Source: Eudoraea adriatica DSM 19308
GTDB lineage: Bacteria > Bacteroidota > Bacteroidia > Flavobacteriales > Flavobacteriaceae
Length of the DNA: 64,000 bases
Direction: 5' to 3'
Assembly: GCF_000382125.1 (NCBI RefSeq)
Contig: NZ_KB907548.1
Coordinates: 248,001-312,000, forward strand
A program made the position numbers and the translations under genes. Shown here piece after piece: positions 1 to 9,033 of the stretch. Positions within the stretch are counted from its first letter, which is position 1, and each line of letters begins with the position of its first letter. A model generated the notes under the pieces. The model saw nothing but the letters and a program-made list of their open reading frames with translations, did no database searches and was not told where the DNA came from.

Positions 1-2010
1 TTTTACACCATTAAAATAATGTGCATTCATTATGGGATAGAGCGTTTCATTAATCAGAGTAGATTTGCCACTACCTGAAACACCTGTCACTGCGATCATT
101 TTTCCCAAAGGGAATTCAACCGATATATTTTTCAGATTATTCCCTGTGCAACCTATCAGACTTATACTTTTCCCATTTCCTTTTCTTCTGGTTTCCGGAA
201 TGGGAATCTCCTTTTCTCCAGTAATAAATTGTGAAGTCAATGTATGTTGATCAATAAGTTCGGCCGGAGTCCCTTCTGATATTATTTCACCTCCGTGTTT
301 TCCTGCATAGGGACCAATATCAATGACATGATCTGCATTTTCTATCATATCACGGTCATGCTCAACAACAATCACAGAATTACCAATATCTCTAAGTGAT
401 TCCAATGATTTGATAAGACGATTGTTGTCGCGCTGATGCAGTCCAATACTGGGTTCATCCAGGATATATAAAACACCTACCAGCTGAGAACCTATTTGCG
501 TCGCAAGCCTTATTCGCTGCGCTTCTCCACCGGAAAGCGACTTTGAACTCCGATTCAGTGATAGATAATCAAGACCTACGTCTAACAAAAACTTTAATCT
601 GGATTTGATCTCTTTTATGATCTCTTCAGCAATCTTTCTTTGATTTCCTTCTAATTTAGAATCGAGTTGATCAAAAAAGCGTGCGAGATCAGAAATATCC
701 AGTTCACATAATTCTGCAATATTCCTGTCCTCAATTTTATAATAAAGTGATTCAATCTTCAATCTTGAACCATTACAGGCGGGACAGGTTCTTTTATCCA
801 TAAAATCCCTTGCCCAGCGCTTAATTGAGCTCGAAGTTGCCTGATGATACTGGTTTTTTATAAAGTTAGCTATACCCTCATAATCTATATGGTAGGACCT
901 TTTTACACCCAGAGTTTTGGAATCAATTTCAAACTTTTCGGAGCCACCATATAAGATGGTCTTAAGGGCTTCATCCGGAATGTTTTTTATGGCATCCGTA
1001 AGATCAAATTCGTATCGCTTGGCTATGGTTTCTAGTTGTTTAAATGCCCATGACTTTTTATATTCACCAAGAGGTGCAATACCTCCCGACTGGATAGATA
1101 ATTTTTTATTTGGAAAAATTTTATTTTCGTTTACCTCAAAAACATGGCCCAACCCATTACATTCTTTGCACATGCCCTTGGGAGAATTAAAGGAAAACGT
1201 ATTGGGCTCGGGTGTGGGATATGAAATCCCTGTGCTGGGACACATTAAGTCCCTGCTGAAATATCTTGGGATTGATTCGCCTTCTTCTAGAACCAGTAAA
1301 ACATTATCGCCGCTGTACATGGCCGTATTAATTGATTCAGAAAGTCTTTTGTTTAAATTTTCATTGTTATCGATTTTCAGTCGGTCAATTACGATTTCGA
1401 TATCATGTGTTTTATACCTGTCTACTTTCATTCCCTTGGTGATATCCATGATATTACCATCAACCCTAACTTTTACAAAGCCCTGTTTTCCAATTTGTTC
1501 GAAAAGTTCCCGATAATGTCCTTTCCTTGATTTAATTACCGGTGCAAGTATGTTTATCCTTTTTCCAAAATAACTTTCATTAATCAGTTCTTTAATTTTA
1601 TCATCACTATAGCTTACCATTTTTTCGCCGGTATTGTAACTATAGGCATCGGATGCCCTCGCAAACAATAATCTAAGAAAATCGTAAACTTCGGTAATTG
1701 TTCCTACGGTAGAGCGCGGTGATTTGGAAGTTGTTTTCTGTTCTATCGCGATAACAGGGGAAAGTCCATCAATTTTATCCACATCCGGACGCTCCAGACC
1801 TCCTAAAAACTGTCGTGCATAAGAAGCAAAGGTCTCTATATAGCGTCGCTGACCTTCAGCATAAATAGTGTCAAAGGCCAATGAAGATTTACCACTTCCT
1901 GAAAGCCCGGTAATTACGACCAGTTTCTCTCTTGGGATGGTTACGTCAATATTTTTCAAATTATGAACGCGGGCACCCTTTACTTCAATATTCTCTTCGT
2001 AATTTATCAT
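1..2010 (-). CDS. uvrA: UvrABC excinuclease subunit A, C-terminus cut by window edge
   Basis: UvrA is the damage-recognition ATPase of nucleotide excision repair; it loads UvrB on lesions. The first 670 residues are present, of roughly 940 usual for the family. Visible are the first Walker A (GLSGSGKS, residues 35-42), the ABC signature [17 protein letters not shown], the [12 protein letters not shown] Walker B region and, close to the edge, the second Walker [18 protein letters not shown] is also typical. The first zinc module is altered: where E. coli has CxxC it reads C257-P-S-T260, while C281-K-E-C284 is intact. The start ATG at 2010 gives the usual short N-terminus and lies 17 bases after a TACCTTTG -7 box. 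I am very sure of the identity. Confidence 0.97.
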   Translation of the reverse strand, partial: MINYEENIEVKGARVHNLKNIDVTIPREKLVVITGLSGSGKSSLAFDTIYAEGQRRYIETFASYARQFLGGLERPDVDKIDGLSPVIAIEQKTTSKSPRSTVGTITEVYDFLRLLFARASDAYSYNTGEKMVSYSDDKIKELINESYFGKRINILAPVIKSRKGHYRELFEQIGKQGFVKVRVDGNIMDITKGMKVDRYKTHDIEIVIDRLKIDNNENLNKRLSESINTAMYSGDNVLLVLEEGESIPRYFSRDLMCPSTGISYPTPEPNTFSFNSPKGMCKECNGLGHVFEVNENKIFPNKKLSIQSGGIAPLGEYKKSWAFKQLETIAKRYEFDLTDAIKNIPDEALKTILYGGSEKFEIDSKTLGVKRSYHIDYEGIANFIKNQYHQATSSSIKRWARDFMDKRTCPACNGSRLKIESLYYKIEDRNIAELCELDISDLARFFDQLDSKLEGNQRKIAEEIIKEIKSRLKFLLDVGLDYLSLNRSSKSLSGGEAQRIRLATQIGSQLVGVLYILDEPSIGLHQRDNNRLIKSLESLRDIGNSVIVVEHDRDMIENADHVIDIGPYAGKHGGEIISEGTPAELIDQHTLTSQFITGEKEIPIPETRRKGNGKSISLIGCTGNNLKNISVEFPLGKMIAVTGVSGSGKSTLINETLYPIMNAHYFNGVK

Positions 2011-2345
2011 GGAATCAGACAAAGTTGCAAAGGTACGTTTTTGACGACTAAAAAGGAAGCCTGGTTTATTTTGATTTTGTTAAAGAGTTGTAGATGAGCA
2101 ATTCCCAATTTCATTCCTGGTAACCTATTCCATAAATAGCCTGGGGTGCGGATATAACATACTATAAGATGACTGAAAATACCGGATGCAATTTTTCCTT
2201 GCCTTTAATTTGGCGCAAAAGGTTGTAATGCTTACAGCGGTAAATTACAGATTGGGTATATGGCATAAATAATTTAATATTTCAATAAATAGCTATTTAA
2301 GGTTTGGAGCCATTGCTTATTTCACATAAAATATCTTCTAAACTA
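2011..2345. other. Intergenic stretch without a gene
   Basis: This lies between the 3' end of the DUF4130 gene and the uvrA start. Apart from the uvrA -7 box I see only a 14-base perfect palindrome, TAAATAGCTATTTA at 2286-2299. There is no convincing ORF or terminator. Confidence 0.5.
2028..2035 (-). promoter_or_regulatory. Bacteroidota -7 element for uvrA
   Basis: TACCTTTG on the minus strand matches the TAnnTTTG -7 consensus exactly and lies 17 bases before the uvrA ATG. I see no good TTTG at the expected -33 distance. Confidence 0.5.
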
Positions 2346-3119
2346 TTACACTGCCTCCAGCTCTTCCTCATATTTCCCGGGCTGTTTGTTTAATTGATGT
2401 GTACGTGAATTATCAGAGATTAAAGATTTAACAGGGTTTTTAGCAAAATAAGCATTCCACATCTCAATAGCACCACTTGTATTGGTTTGAAAAGAATTGT
2501 TGAAGGCTCCGTAATTCGCAACTATTTCCATTGAATCTAAAGTTATTAATTGAATATTATGAAGGTCATAAAAAAGCCCATAGTTGCGTTTTATGTCATA
2601 TATTACCCATTGCCTGTCTCTAAAATTAGATCTGAAATGCTTTGATACAAGCGGCAGCAAGTTAAATTCCGGTCTGGAAATACTATAGTGAATTCCATCT
2701 GTGGAGACATTAAACCTCATGAATGCCTCCATCTGACTTTTCTTTTTACTCACCATATTTGCCAAATGATTTATTTTAGAAGCCATATCCTCAGCTAAAC
2801 CCAAATGACCCGGAGAATCTTTAGCTACTATTTCTTTAATGTATGAATAAAGCAAATATTCAATACCAGCTGTCTCGCTCAGAAAGGCAAAATAAATATT
2901 TTTCATTACGTGATTGCTTCTTCGGCTTATGCCATCCCAAACGCGTTTTGCTTTGGGAATCTGGGTCAAAATTGTTTGTGTATCCGTAAACAATCCTTTT
3001 TGTGCTTCATTTTTTCTTTGAATGTTAACAACATTGATTTTTTCATCAAATGCAATAAACACAGAAGTTAAAAAACCATTAAAACTTCCATCATACACCA
3101 AAATTTTTTCTTTTTCCAT
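2346..3119 (-). CDS. DUF4130 / TIGR03915-type putative DNA metabolism protein
   Basis: The opening (KILVYDGSFNGFLTSVFIAF) is typical of the family, and the central MEAFMRFNVSTDGIHYSISRPEFNLLPLV stretch contains the conserved core with RF and the later RQWVIYDIKRNYGLFYD. The family normally sits next to a radical SAM protein (TIGR03916) or is fused to UdgX-type uracil-DNA binding domains, so a DNA repair or modification role is presumed, but the reaction is unknown to me. At 257 residues it is full length, although its C-terminus (about 230-257) lacks the RYW-type ending I associate with the family. It follows a tiny gene by 5 bases and no radical SAM gene is adjacent. Both are probably controlled by the divergent S24 repressor. 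Confidence 0.8.
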   Translation of the reverse strand: MEKEKILVYDGSFNGFLTSVFIAFDEKINVVNIQRKNEAQKGLFTDTQTILTQIPKAKRVWDGISRRSNHVMKNIYFAFLSETAGIEYLLYSYIKEIVAKDSPGHLGLAEDMASKINHLANMVSKKKSQMEAFMRFNVSTDGIHYSISRPEFNLLPLVSKHFRSNFRDRQWVIYDIKRNYGLFYDLHNIQLITLDSMEIVANYGAFNNSFQTNTSGAIEMWNAYFAKNPVKSLISDNSRTHQLNKQPGKYEEELEAV

Positions 3120-3124
3120 AACGT

Positions 3125-3304
3125 TTAAAACAGGCTTAGTTGTTTGCTCATAGAATACTCAGATATATTTTCAGATATCTTAGGTTTAACTCTCAATGGC
3201 TTCTTATTTTTTTTTGCTTCTCTAAAACTTATTTTAGCAAAGCTATCATCAACTCCTCTTTGTGCCCACTGGCCAAGTTTTTTGGAAATAATTTCATCTA
3301 GCAT
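3125..3304 (-). CDS. Tiny basic protein with C-terminal QLSLF clamp-like motif
   Basis: This 59-residue, lysine-rich protein is of unrecognised family. It ends in KQLSLF, which matches the QLxLF beta-sliding-clamp binding pattern found at the C-terminus of translesion polymerases and other clamp partners. The frame stays open upstream to 3331, but that start would fall inside the operator cluster, so I prefer the ATG at 3304. It ends 5 bases before the DUF4130 gene, so translation may be coupled. It occupies the place where the radical SAM partner normally sits, so it could be a remnant of that gene's 3' end. The opposite-strand frame is hydrophobic and less plausible. Confidence 0.5.
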   Translation of the reverse strand: MLDEIISKKLGQWAQRGVDDSFAKISFREAKKNKKPLRVKPKISENISEYSMSKQLSLF

Positions 3305-3326
3305 AACTACGTTAATTTGTATATAA

Positions 3327-3391
3327 TCCAAAAATATGGAAAAAATCCTAAATTAGGAAATATTCCTAATTAATTTTGGATATATTCCAAA
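3327..3391. promoter_or_regulatory. Cluster of inverted repeats, likely S24 repressor operators
   Basis: Four related inverted repeats are packed into 65 bases: TCCA-N6-TGGA (3327-3340), TCCTAA-A-TTAGGA (3346-3358), AATTAGGAA-ATA-TTCCTAATT (3351-3371, 9-base perfect arms) and TTTGGA-N5-TCCAAA (3375-3391). All share a TAGGA/TTGGA half-site. They lie between the divergent tiny gene/DUF4130 unit and the XRE/S24 regulator, and the last one fills the space between the -33 and -7 elements of the regulator. This is what autorepression by a dimeric HTH protein should look like; the binding protein is inferred. Confidence 0.75.
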
Positions 3392-3404
3392 TTTTGTATC
3401 TTTG
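3375..3404 (+). promoter_or_regulatory. Bacteroidota promoter of the S24 regulator
   Basis: TTTG at 3375-3378 and TATCTTTG at 3397-3404 are separated by 18 bases, close to the phylum consensus. The predicted transcript has a leader of about 110 bases before the ATG at 3522. Confidence 0.7.
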
Positions 3405-3521
3405 GGTACCGTGAATTCGAAAATGTTCGGTGATAAGAATACCCAAATGGACTTTTAAAGGGCATTAAGAAAGAATCCGGTTTTCAATTTATGTATATAG
3501 GGAAAATATAAAATAAAAAAT

Positions 3522-4280
3522 ATGGGTGTAGAAAATGAGCTTACCATTAAGCGATTTATAGAAATAAGACGTGATTTGGGATATACGCAAACCGAATTTG
3601 CAAGTATCCTGGGAATTCCCAATACAACGGCCGATATAGAAAGGGGTCGCACCAAACTTTCCGGCAAGGTGGTCGTTGAATTGTTAAAACAATTTAAGGT
3701 GAATCCACTGTGGTTGTTCGGGGATAGTAATAATCAACATTTAAATTATTCGGGAACGAGCGTTATCCCAAAAGTTGTTACCGTAGATTCCTCTGATAAT
3801 GACAATATGATATTGGTAAATGCAAAGGCGGCCGCAGGGTATCCTCAAAATATTCAGGATACAAGCTGGTATAAACAACTACCGGCATTCGATCTTCCGC
3901 TTCCTGAATTCAGAAACGCTACCTACAGGGGCTTTCAGGTTGAAGGCGATAGCATGCTGCCTAATTTGCAGCCCGGGGAATGGGTTTTGGCTAAGGCTGT
4001 GGAAGGACTGGATGATCTTAATCCAAACAAGATGTATGTGGTGGTTCTTCACGATGCAGTATTGGTGAAGAAGATAGAGAAATTGCCGGGAAACTCAAAG
4101 ATTCTTTTAATATCACTCAATGAAATCTATCCACCTTATGAAATAGTGGCCGAACAGATTCAGGAACTTTGGCAGGTGAGCAGCAAAATAACTTTTGGTG
4201 TAGATGCTACTACGGAAAAAGGCTTGCTTAGACAGTTACAGGAATCTATGGAGGAGTTAAAAAATCAACTTAAAAAATAA
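3522..4280 (+). CDS. XRE-family repressor with S24 (LexA/UmuD-like) self-cleavage domain
   Basis: The N-terminus (about 8-66) is a helix-turn-helix of the XRE type (LGYTQTEFASILGIPNTTADIERGRT). The C-terminus is an S24 peptidase domain: an Ala105-Gly106 cleavage bond in AKAAAGYP, nucleophile Ser144 in EGDSMLP, and Lys183 (LVKK) as general base at about the LexA spacing. By family knowledge it should repress until activated RecA or another signal triggers autocleavage. The C-terminal 25 residues look like a short coiled coil. It is divergent from the tiny gene/DUF4130 unit and has repeats overlapping its own promoter, so it probably autoregulates and controls that unit. Whether it answers to RecA is inference. 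Confidence 0.9.
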   Translation: MGVENELTIKRFIEIRRDLGYTQTEFASILGIPNTTADIERGRTKLSGKVVVELLKQFKVNPLWLFGDSNNQHLNYSGTSVIPKVVTVDSSDNDNMILVNAKAAAGYPQNIQDTSWYKQLPAFDLPLPEFRNATYRGFQVEGDSMLPNLQPGEWVLAKAVEGLDDLNPNKMYVVVLHDAVLVKKIEKLPGNSKILLISLNEIYPPYEIVAEQIQELWQVSSKITFGVDATTEKGLLRQLQESMEELKNQLKK

Positions 4281-4340
4281 CCAGCGTAAAAACAGTGTTA
4301 TTTAGTGGAGAAAAAACTGCGAATCCAAACCTGTTCAGAT

Positions 4341-6023
4341 CTAAAAACCTACCGCAGTATCATCACCCCGTTTATCTGCACCACCTTCAAGACTGCCGTC
4401 TGGTAAAACCAAAATTGCATCTACTTTTCCCAAAATTGGTGTTGGCTCTTGATTAATATGGTACCCTTTGGATTCTAGTTCCTTTTTTAACTCTTCAGAA
4501 AAACCTTCCGTTTCAAAGACAATATGGTCTGGCAGCCATTGATGATGGAATCTAGGTGCATTTACGGATTCCTGCATACTTAAATTAAATTCATAGGTAT
4601 TTAGAATGGTCTGGGCAACGGCCGTAATTATGGTAGACCCCCCTGGCGAACCTACGACCATCCACAGTTCACCTTCTTTTTCAACAATAGTCGGCGTCAT
4701 TGAGCTCAGCATTCGTTTCTCAGGGGCTATGGAATTAGCTTCAGCGCCGATAAGACCAAACATATTTGGCACTCCCGGTTTGGCGCTGAAATCATCCATT
4801 TCATTATTTAAGAAGAACCCTAATTCATCACAATAAAGTTTAGACCCATATGCCCCGTTTAAGGTAGTGGTTACTGAAACAGCATTTCCCATCCGGTCAA
4901 CAATAGAATAATGGGTAGTCTCATTACTTTCCACAATTTCTATTTTGCCGTGCTCTACTTTACCGGAGGGTGTGGCCGCTTCAAAAGAAAAATCCTCCAT
5001 ACGGCTTTTTAAATAATTCTTACTTAATAAAACATCGAGAGGAATAACAACAAAATCCGGATCACCCAGGAAAAAGTTTCTGTCGGCATAGGCTCTCCGT
5101 GCGGCCTCGGTAAACAACTGAATAGATTTCGTGGAATTATGACCAAAGTCAGCGATGTCATAGGGCTCAATCATTTTAAAGATTTGATTTATCGTTACCC
5201 CGCCACTGCTTGGCGGACTCATTGAAATTATCCTTAAGTCTTTGTAATTGAATACTATAGGTTGTCTCCATTTAGCCTCGTACCTGGCCAAATCCTCCTC
5301 GGTTACATATCCGCCTTTTTCCTGTATAAACCTGGCAAGGATTTTGGCAGTTTCTCCTTTGTAGAATTCATCCCTTCCATTTATTGCTATTCTCCTCAAA
5401 GTATAGGCAAGGGCAGGATATCTAAGGGTATCCCCTGCATCACATTTATTATAAAATAATGTATTTTCCCCATTCACGCTTATAATCTGATCCCTATACT
5501 TCTCAAGTCTGGCGGCTTGTTTTGCCGTAACCTCAACCCCTTGCTCAACAAGTTCTATTACAGGGTCTATAATATCCTTTATAGGTAAAGAACCAAATTT
5601 ATTATGTACTTCAAAGATTCCGGCTATGGTTCCCGGAACACCCGCACCGCTTGCACCAATGGTACTCATCCCCGGAATAACATTACCCAGAGAATCCAGA
5701 TACATATCTTTATGAGCCGACAATGGCGCTTTTTCCCTATAATCAATACCGCCTATATTGCCATCATTTTTTCGGTATACCATAAAACCACCACCACCTA
5801 GATTGCCGGCAAAGGGATAGGCCACCGCCAAAGCAAGTTCAGTTCCAACCATTGCATCGAAAGCATTCCCTCCTTTTTGAAGTATATCTGAACCTATTTT
5901 TGATGCCTCTTTACGCGCGGATACTACCATGGCATTTTTGCTCACCACACCAGTTGGCGGATTTGGTTGCTTTTTACATTGTGTAAAAAGGATTAGCGCG
6001 AAGAGCAGAATTAGTATTCGCAT
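4341..6023 (-). CDS. ggt: Gamma-glutamyltransferase lipoprotein
   Basis: An Ntn-hydrolase that cleaves or transfers the gamma-glutamyl group of glutathione and related compounds in the periplasm. Signal peptide with lipobox FTQC (Cys16). The autoprocessing site is seen at ESNETTHYSIVD, so Thr369 should become the N-terminal nucleophile of the small subunit. GNLGGGGFMVYR and SSMTPTIV/GSPGGSTII are the other family signatures. Its 560 residues are a usual length. It overlaps the start region of the following gene in the transcript by 13 bases (ACP phosphodiesterase upstream), so the two are probably co-transcribed. It converges with the S24 regulator. Confidence 0.95.
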   Translation of the reverse strand: MRILILLFALILFTQCKKQPNPPTGVVSKNAMVVSARKEASKIGSDILQKGGNAFDAMVGTELALAVAYPFAGNLGGGGFMVYRKNDGNIGGIDYREKAPLSAHKDMYLDSLGNVIPGMSTIGASGAGVPGTIAGIFEVHNKFGSLPIKDIIDPVIELVEQGVEVTAKQAARLEKYRDQIISVNGENTLFYNKCDAGDTLRYPALAYTLRRIAINGRDEFYKGETAKILARFIQEKGGYVTEEDLARYEAKWRQPIVFNYKDLRIISMSPPSSGGVTINQIFKMIEPYDIADFGHNSTKSIQLFTEAARRAYADRNFFLGDPDFVVIPLDVLLSKNYLKSRMEDFSFEAATPSGKVEHGKIEIVESNETTHYSIVDRMGNAVSVTTTLNGAYGSKLYCDELGFFLNNEMDDFSAKPGVPNMFGLIGAEANSIAPEKRMLSSMTPTIVEKEGELWMVVGSPGGSTIITAVAQTILNTYEFNLSMQESVNAPRFHHQWLPDHIVFETEGFSEELKKELESKGYHINQEPTPILGKVDAILVLPDGSLEGGADKRGDDTAVGF

Positions 6024-6604
6024 ATTGAAATATATTTTTGTTTCGAAAAGGCTTCCAATTCCTTAAAAAAAGCGGTGAACTCAAGCTCAAATGAATCATA
6101 GTCTTTTTCCAGATCAAGAATGGCATAATTCATTTTACTCCTATTATTGGTCCTTCTGTTCATCCCGCTTAAAACCCTGCTTATCCCATCCATTTTGGCA
6201 TAATTGAGGAGCCAGTTATCGCTTATCATATAAGGAATCATTCGTTTAGTGCCTTCAGGCAGAATAGTAACATTTTCTTTCAGTAGATCGTAAAAATTTT
6301 CTACAAATAGTTCCAAAGGAATATCTGAATATTGCTTCCAGTTCTTCGCTAAAAAATGATCATAAAAAATATCAACTATTACCTGGCTATAGTGACTGTA
6401 ATTTTTATGTAATCTTTTGCTGCTGGTTTTAGCTACAGGGTGCGAATCCGTATAAGTATCTATTTCCCTGTGTAATAATATACCTTTTTGTATCCTGTCC
6501 GGCAGGTGTTTGTATTTATTGCCTCTTATGCTGTCTGCAATAAAGTTTCCAATGGTTATTTCATCATCTCCAAAAGAGAGATATATATGTGCTAAAAAAT
6601 TCAT
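6011..6604 (-). CDS. ACP phosphodiesterase-like protein (DUF479)
   Basis: The N-terminus MNFLAHIYLSFGDDEITIGNF, HREIDTYTDSHP and DIFYDHFLAKNW are the recognisable AcpH/DUF479 features, with His and Asp residues expected to bind metal. In E. coli AcpH removes the 4'-phosphopantetheine from acyl carrier protein; Bacteroidota homologues are annotated by similarity only. It has 197 residues, the usual length. Its 3' end overlaps ggt by 13 bases. Confidence 0.88.
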   Translation of the reverse strand: MNFLAHIYLSFGDDEITIGNFIADSIRGNKYKHLPDRIQKGILLHREIDTYTDSHPVAKTSSKRLHKNYSHYSQVIVDIFYDHFLAKNWKQYSDIPLELFVENFYDLLKENVTILPEGTKRMIPYMISDNWLLNYAKMDGISRVLSGMNRRTNNRSKMNYAILDLEKDYDSFELEFTAFFKELEAFSKQKYISICEY

Positions 6605-6671
6605 TTACCACGAATATAATCTTCACAAAGGAATTTACAAATTTGGAATGCAAGTTAATCAACAGGACGTG

Positions 6672-6679
6672 TATATTTG
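6672..6679 (+). promoter_or_regulatory. -7 element upstream of glmM
   Basis: TATATTTG matches TAnnTTTG and lies 20 bases before the glmM ATG. The nearest TTTG upstream (6642-6645) is 26 bases away, longer than usual. Confidence 0.5.
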
Positions 6680-6699
6680 CAAAAACAATTTAGACGCCT

Positions 6700-8088
6700 A
6701 TGACATTAATAAAATCGATATCGGGAATACGGGGAACAATAGGAGGGAAGCCAAATGAGAATCTCACTCCCATAGATACCGTAAAATTTGCGGCGGCATA
6801 TGGCACATGGCTTAAGGAATATTCCAATTCTGATAGCTTAAAAGTTGTTGTTGGGAGAGATGCCCGTCTTTCAGGGGAAATGATTCAGAATTTGGTAGTG
6901 TCTACATTAGTTGGACTTGGAATCGATGTCATAGACCTTGACTTGTCTACTACGCCTACCGTGGAAATAGCCGTTCCTTTAGAAAAAGCACATGGCGGTA
7001 TTATTCTTACTGCGAGTCACAATCCCAAACAATGGAATGCACTGAAACTATTAAATGAAAAAGGGGAGTTTCTAGATGCCGCTCAGGGGGCAATTATTCT
7101 GGAGTTGGCAGAAAAGGAAGATTTTCATTTTTCTGAGGTTGATGACCTTGGAACTATCACCAGAAATAACGCCTATATAGATATACATATCGATGAAGTC
7201 CTGAAATTGCCTTTAGTTAATGCAGATACCATAAAAAAAGCCGGCTTTAAGGTTGTTGTAGATGGAGTTAATTCTACCGGAGGTATAGCAATTCCAAAAT
7301 TACTGGAAACTTTAGGGGTAGAAGTAATCAAATTATATTGTGATCCTACAGGTCATTTTCCTCATAATCCTGAGCCACTAAAAGAGCATTTAGGAGATAT
7401 TTGTGAGCTGGTTGTAAAGGAAAAAGCCGATTTTGGAATAGTTGTCGACCCGGATGTAGACCGCTTAGCGTTTATTTGTAATGACGGAGAAATGTTTGGC
7501 GAAGAATATACCTTAGTGGCTTGTGCAGACTATGTACTTGGAAAAACCAAAGGAAATACAGTATCCAATTTATCTTCTTCCAGGGCACTCAGAGATATTA
7601 CCATTAAGCATAATGGTATTTATGAAGCTGCAGCCGTGGGCGAGGTGAATGTTGTAAAAAAAATGAAAGCCACCAATGCCATTATTGGGGGTGAAGGTAA
7701 TGGCGGAATTATTTATCCATCTAGTCATTATGGCAGGGATTCGCTTGTAGGTACCGCCTTATTCTTAATGCTTATGGCGGAGAAAGGAGGTTCGGTCAGA
7801 GAACTCAGAGACAGTTACCCGAGTTACTTTATGAGCAAGAAAAAAATTCAATTAACCCCTGCTCTCGATGTTGATAGGATATTGGTTTCAATTTCAGAAA
7901 GCTACAAAGACAACGAAGTCTCAACGATAGACGGGGTAAAAATAGATTTTGAAGAAAGTTGGGTGCACCTTAGAAAGTCTAATACCGAACCAATTATTCG
8001 AATATATACCGAAGCAAAGACTCAGGCCGAAGCTGATTCCTTAGCAGAGAAAATCATAAGTGAGATAAAGGTCATAGCCGGTATATAA
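6700..8088 (+). CDS. glmM: Phosphoglucosamine mutase-type phosphohexomutase
   Basis: Converts glucosamine-6-phosphate to glucosamine-1-phosphate for peptidoglycan and LPS. The phosphoserine loop TASHNP (Ser106), metal loop D250-P-D252-V-D254-R, sugar loop GEGNGG and C-terminal phosphate loop RKSNTEPIIRIY are all present. SGIRG near residue 8 supports the chosen start. In Bacteroidota this subgroup (462 residues) is annotated glmM, but a phosphomannomutase or phosphoglucomutase activity cannot be excluded from sequence. It is monocistronic and converges with the acyltransferase gene. Confidence 0.88.
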   Translation: MTLIKSISGIRGTIGGKPNENLTPIDTVKFAAAYGTWLKEYSNSDSLKVVVGRDARLSGEMIQNLVVSTLVGLGIDVIDLDLSTTPTVEIAVPLEKAHGGIILTASHNPKQWNALKLLNEKGEFLDAAQGAIILELAEKEDFHFSEVDDLGTITRNNAYIDIHIDEVLKLPLVNADTIKKAGFKVVVDGVNSTGGIAIPKLLETLGVEVIKLYCDPTGHFPHNPEPLKEHLGDICELVVKEKADFGIVVDPDVDRLAFICNDGEMFGEEYTLVACADYVLGKTKGNTVSNLSSSRALRDITIKHNGIYEAAAVGEVNVVKKMKATNAIIGGEGNGGIIYPSSHYGRDSLVGTALFLMLMAEKGGSVRELRDSYPSYFMSKKKIQLTPALDVDRILVSISESYKDNEVSTIDGVKIDFEESWVHLRKSNTEPIIRIYTEAKTQAEADSLAEKIISEIKVIAGI

Positions 8089-8127
8089 GATAAATAATTT
8101 GGACCGGCTTAGTCTGAATCCTCCGTT

Positions 8128-9015
8128 TTAAAGATATTCTGCAGGTACTTTATCTCTGTGTTTCCACCTGCGGTGTGTCCATAAATAATAAGCAGGATTC
8201 TTCAATATTTCTTCTTCGGTAAGGCGCAGGAACTTGTCAGTGATTTCATTCTCTTTGGTCTTACTACCTTCTACTGCAATTGGAACAAATTCAGTATTAT
8301 AATAACCACGTTTTACCTTGGTAACTTTTGCAAAGACAACGGCATGATTATACTTTCTGGCTAATATTTCAGGGCTATTGTACACGGGAACCTTAATATT
8401 CATAAATTCCGTCCAGTATTGCGCAAGGTGCGCCTGCGGGGATTGATCACTCACAATTCCGTATACTCCTTTAATTCCTTTTTGATGATTGCGTGCCATT
8501 GTGATTACAGTCTCCCTCTGGGAAATTGGTGTTGTACTCCAAATACCCCTGATTTTTTTAATCAACCTGTCAAAATAGACATTGCCAATTTTTTGATAGA
8601 TGGCAAACCCCTTAGATTTTAAATAAACATTGACTATGATACTCCACTCCCAATTTCCATAATGCGGAAACAAGACTAGTATACTGCGTTCTTTTTCCAA
8701 ATCAAGCAGCAAATCAATATTTGGCAACGCGTAACGCTTCTTTAATTCTTCTTCGCTGATATTCATGGTTTTAATGGTTTCCAGAAACATATCGCACATA
8801 TGCTTATAAAATGCCCTTTGGATACTTTTTTTCTCTTTTTCACTTTTGTCAGGAAAAACCAGGGTCAAATTTTTATACACCACTTTTTTTCTGTAACCCA
8901 CAACCCGGTAAACCAAAAAGTAAACCAGATCGGAAAAAAAATAAAAAAGCTTGTACGGCAGCACAGATATTAACCATAAAAACGGATAGGCAAGAATATA
9001 TACAAGAAGTTGCAT
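8128..9015 (-). CDS. Lipid A-type lysophospholipid acyltransferase (LpxL/HtrB-like)
   Basis: Transfers a secondary acyl chain to a lipid A precursor or a related lipid at the inner membrane. A hydrophobic N-terminal anchor is followed by the HYGNWE motif (HxxxxE, His118 to Glu123 from the start chosen here) and a SDQSPQAH stretch typical of the family; WTHRRWK near the C-terminus is also characteristic. The frame is open to 9036, but the ATG at 9015 is chosen because the -7 box at 9034-9041 would lie inside the longer version. It has 295 residues. It is divergent from the rhomboid gene. Confidence 0.9.
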   Translation of the reverse strand: MQLLVYILAYPFLWLISVLPYKLFYFFSDLVYFLVYRVVGYRKKVVYKNLTLVFPDKSEKEKKSIQRAFYKHMCDMFLETIKTMNISEEELKKRYALPNIDLLLDLEKERSILVLFPHYGNWEWSIIVNVYLKSKGFAIYQKIGNVYFDRLIKKIRGIWSTTPISQRETVITMARNHQKGIKGVYGIVSDQSPQAHLAQYWTEFMNIKVPVYNSPEILARKYNHAVVFAKVTKVKRGYYNTEFVPIAVEGSKTKENEITDKFLRLTEEEILKNPAYYLWTHRRWKHRDKVPAEYL

Positions 9016-9033
9016 GCTCGAAATAAATATGGG

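Noticed and set aside
917-1516. 199-residue plus-strand frame inside uvrA
   Set aside because: It is opposite a clearly conserved uvrA region, so it is a shadow frame.
3144-3326. Plus-strand 60-residue hydrophobic frame opposite the tiny QLSLF gene
   Set aside because: The minus-strand frame fits the operon spacing with the DUF4130 gene and has sensible coding content; the plus frame looks like its shadow.
3423-3458. A possible 11-codon leader ORF (MFGDKNTQMDF) in the leader of the S24 regulator
   Set aside because: Too short to judge, with no ribosome-site or conservation evidence.
4275-4303. AAATAAC ... GTTATTT hairpin at the end of the S24 regulator gene
   Set aside because: Large loop, AT-only stem and no T-run, so it is not supported as a terminator.
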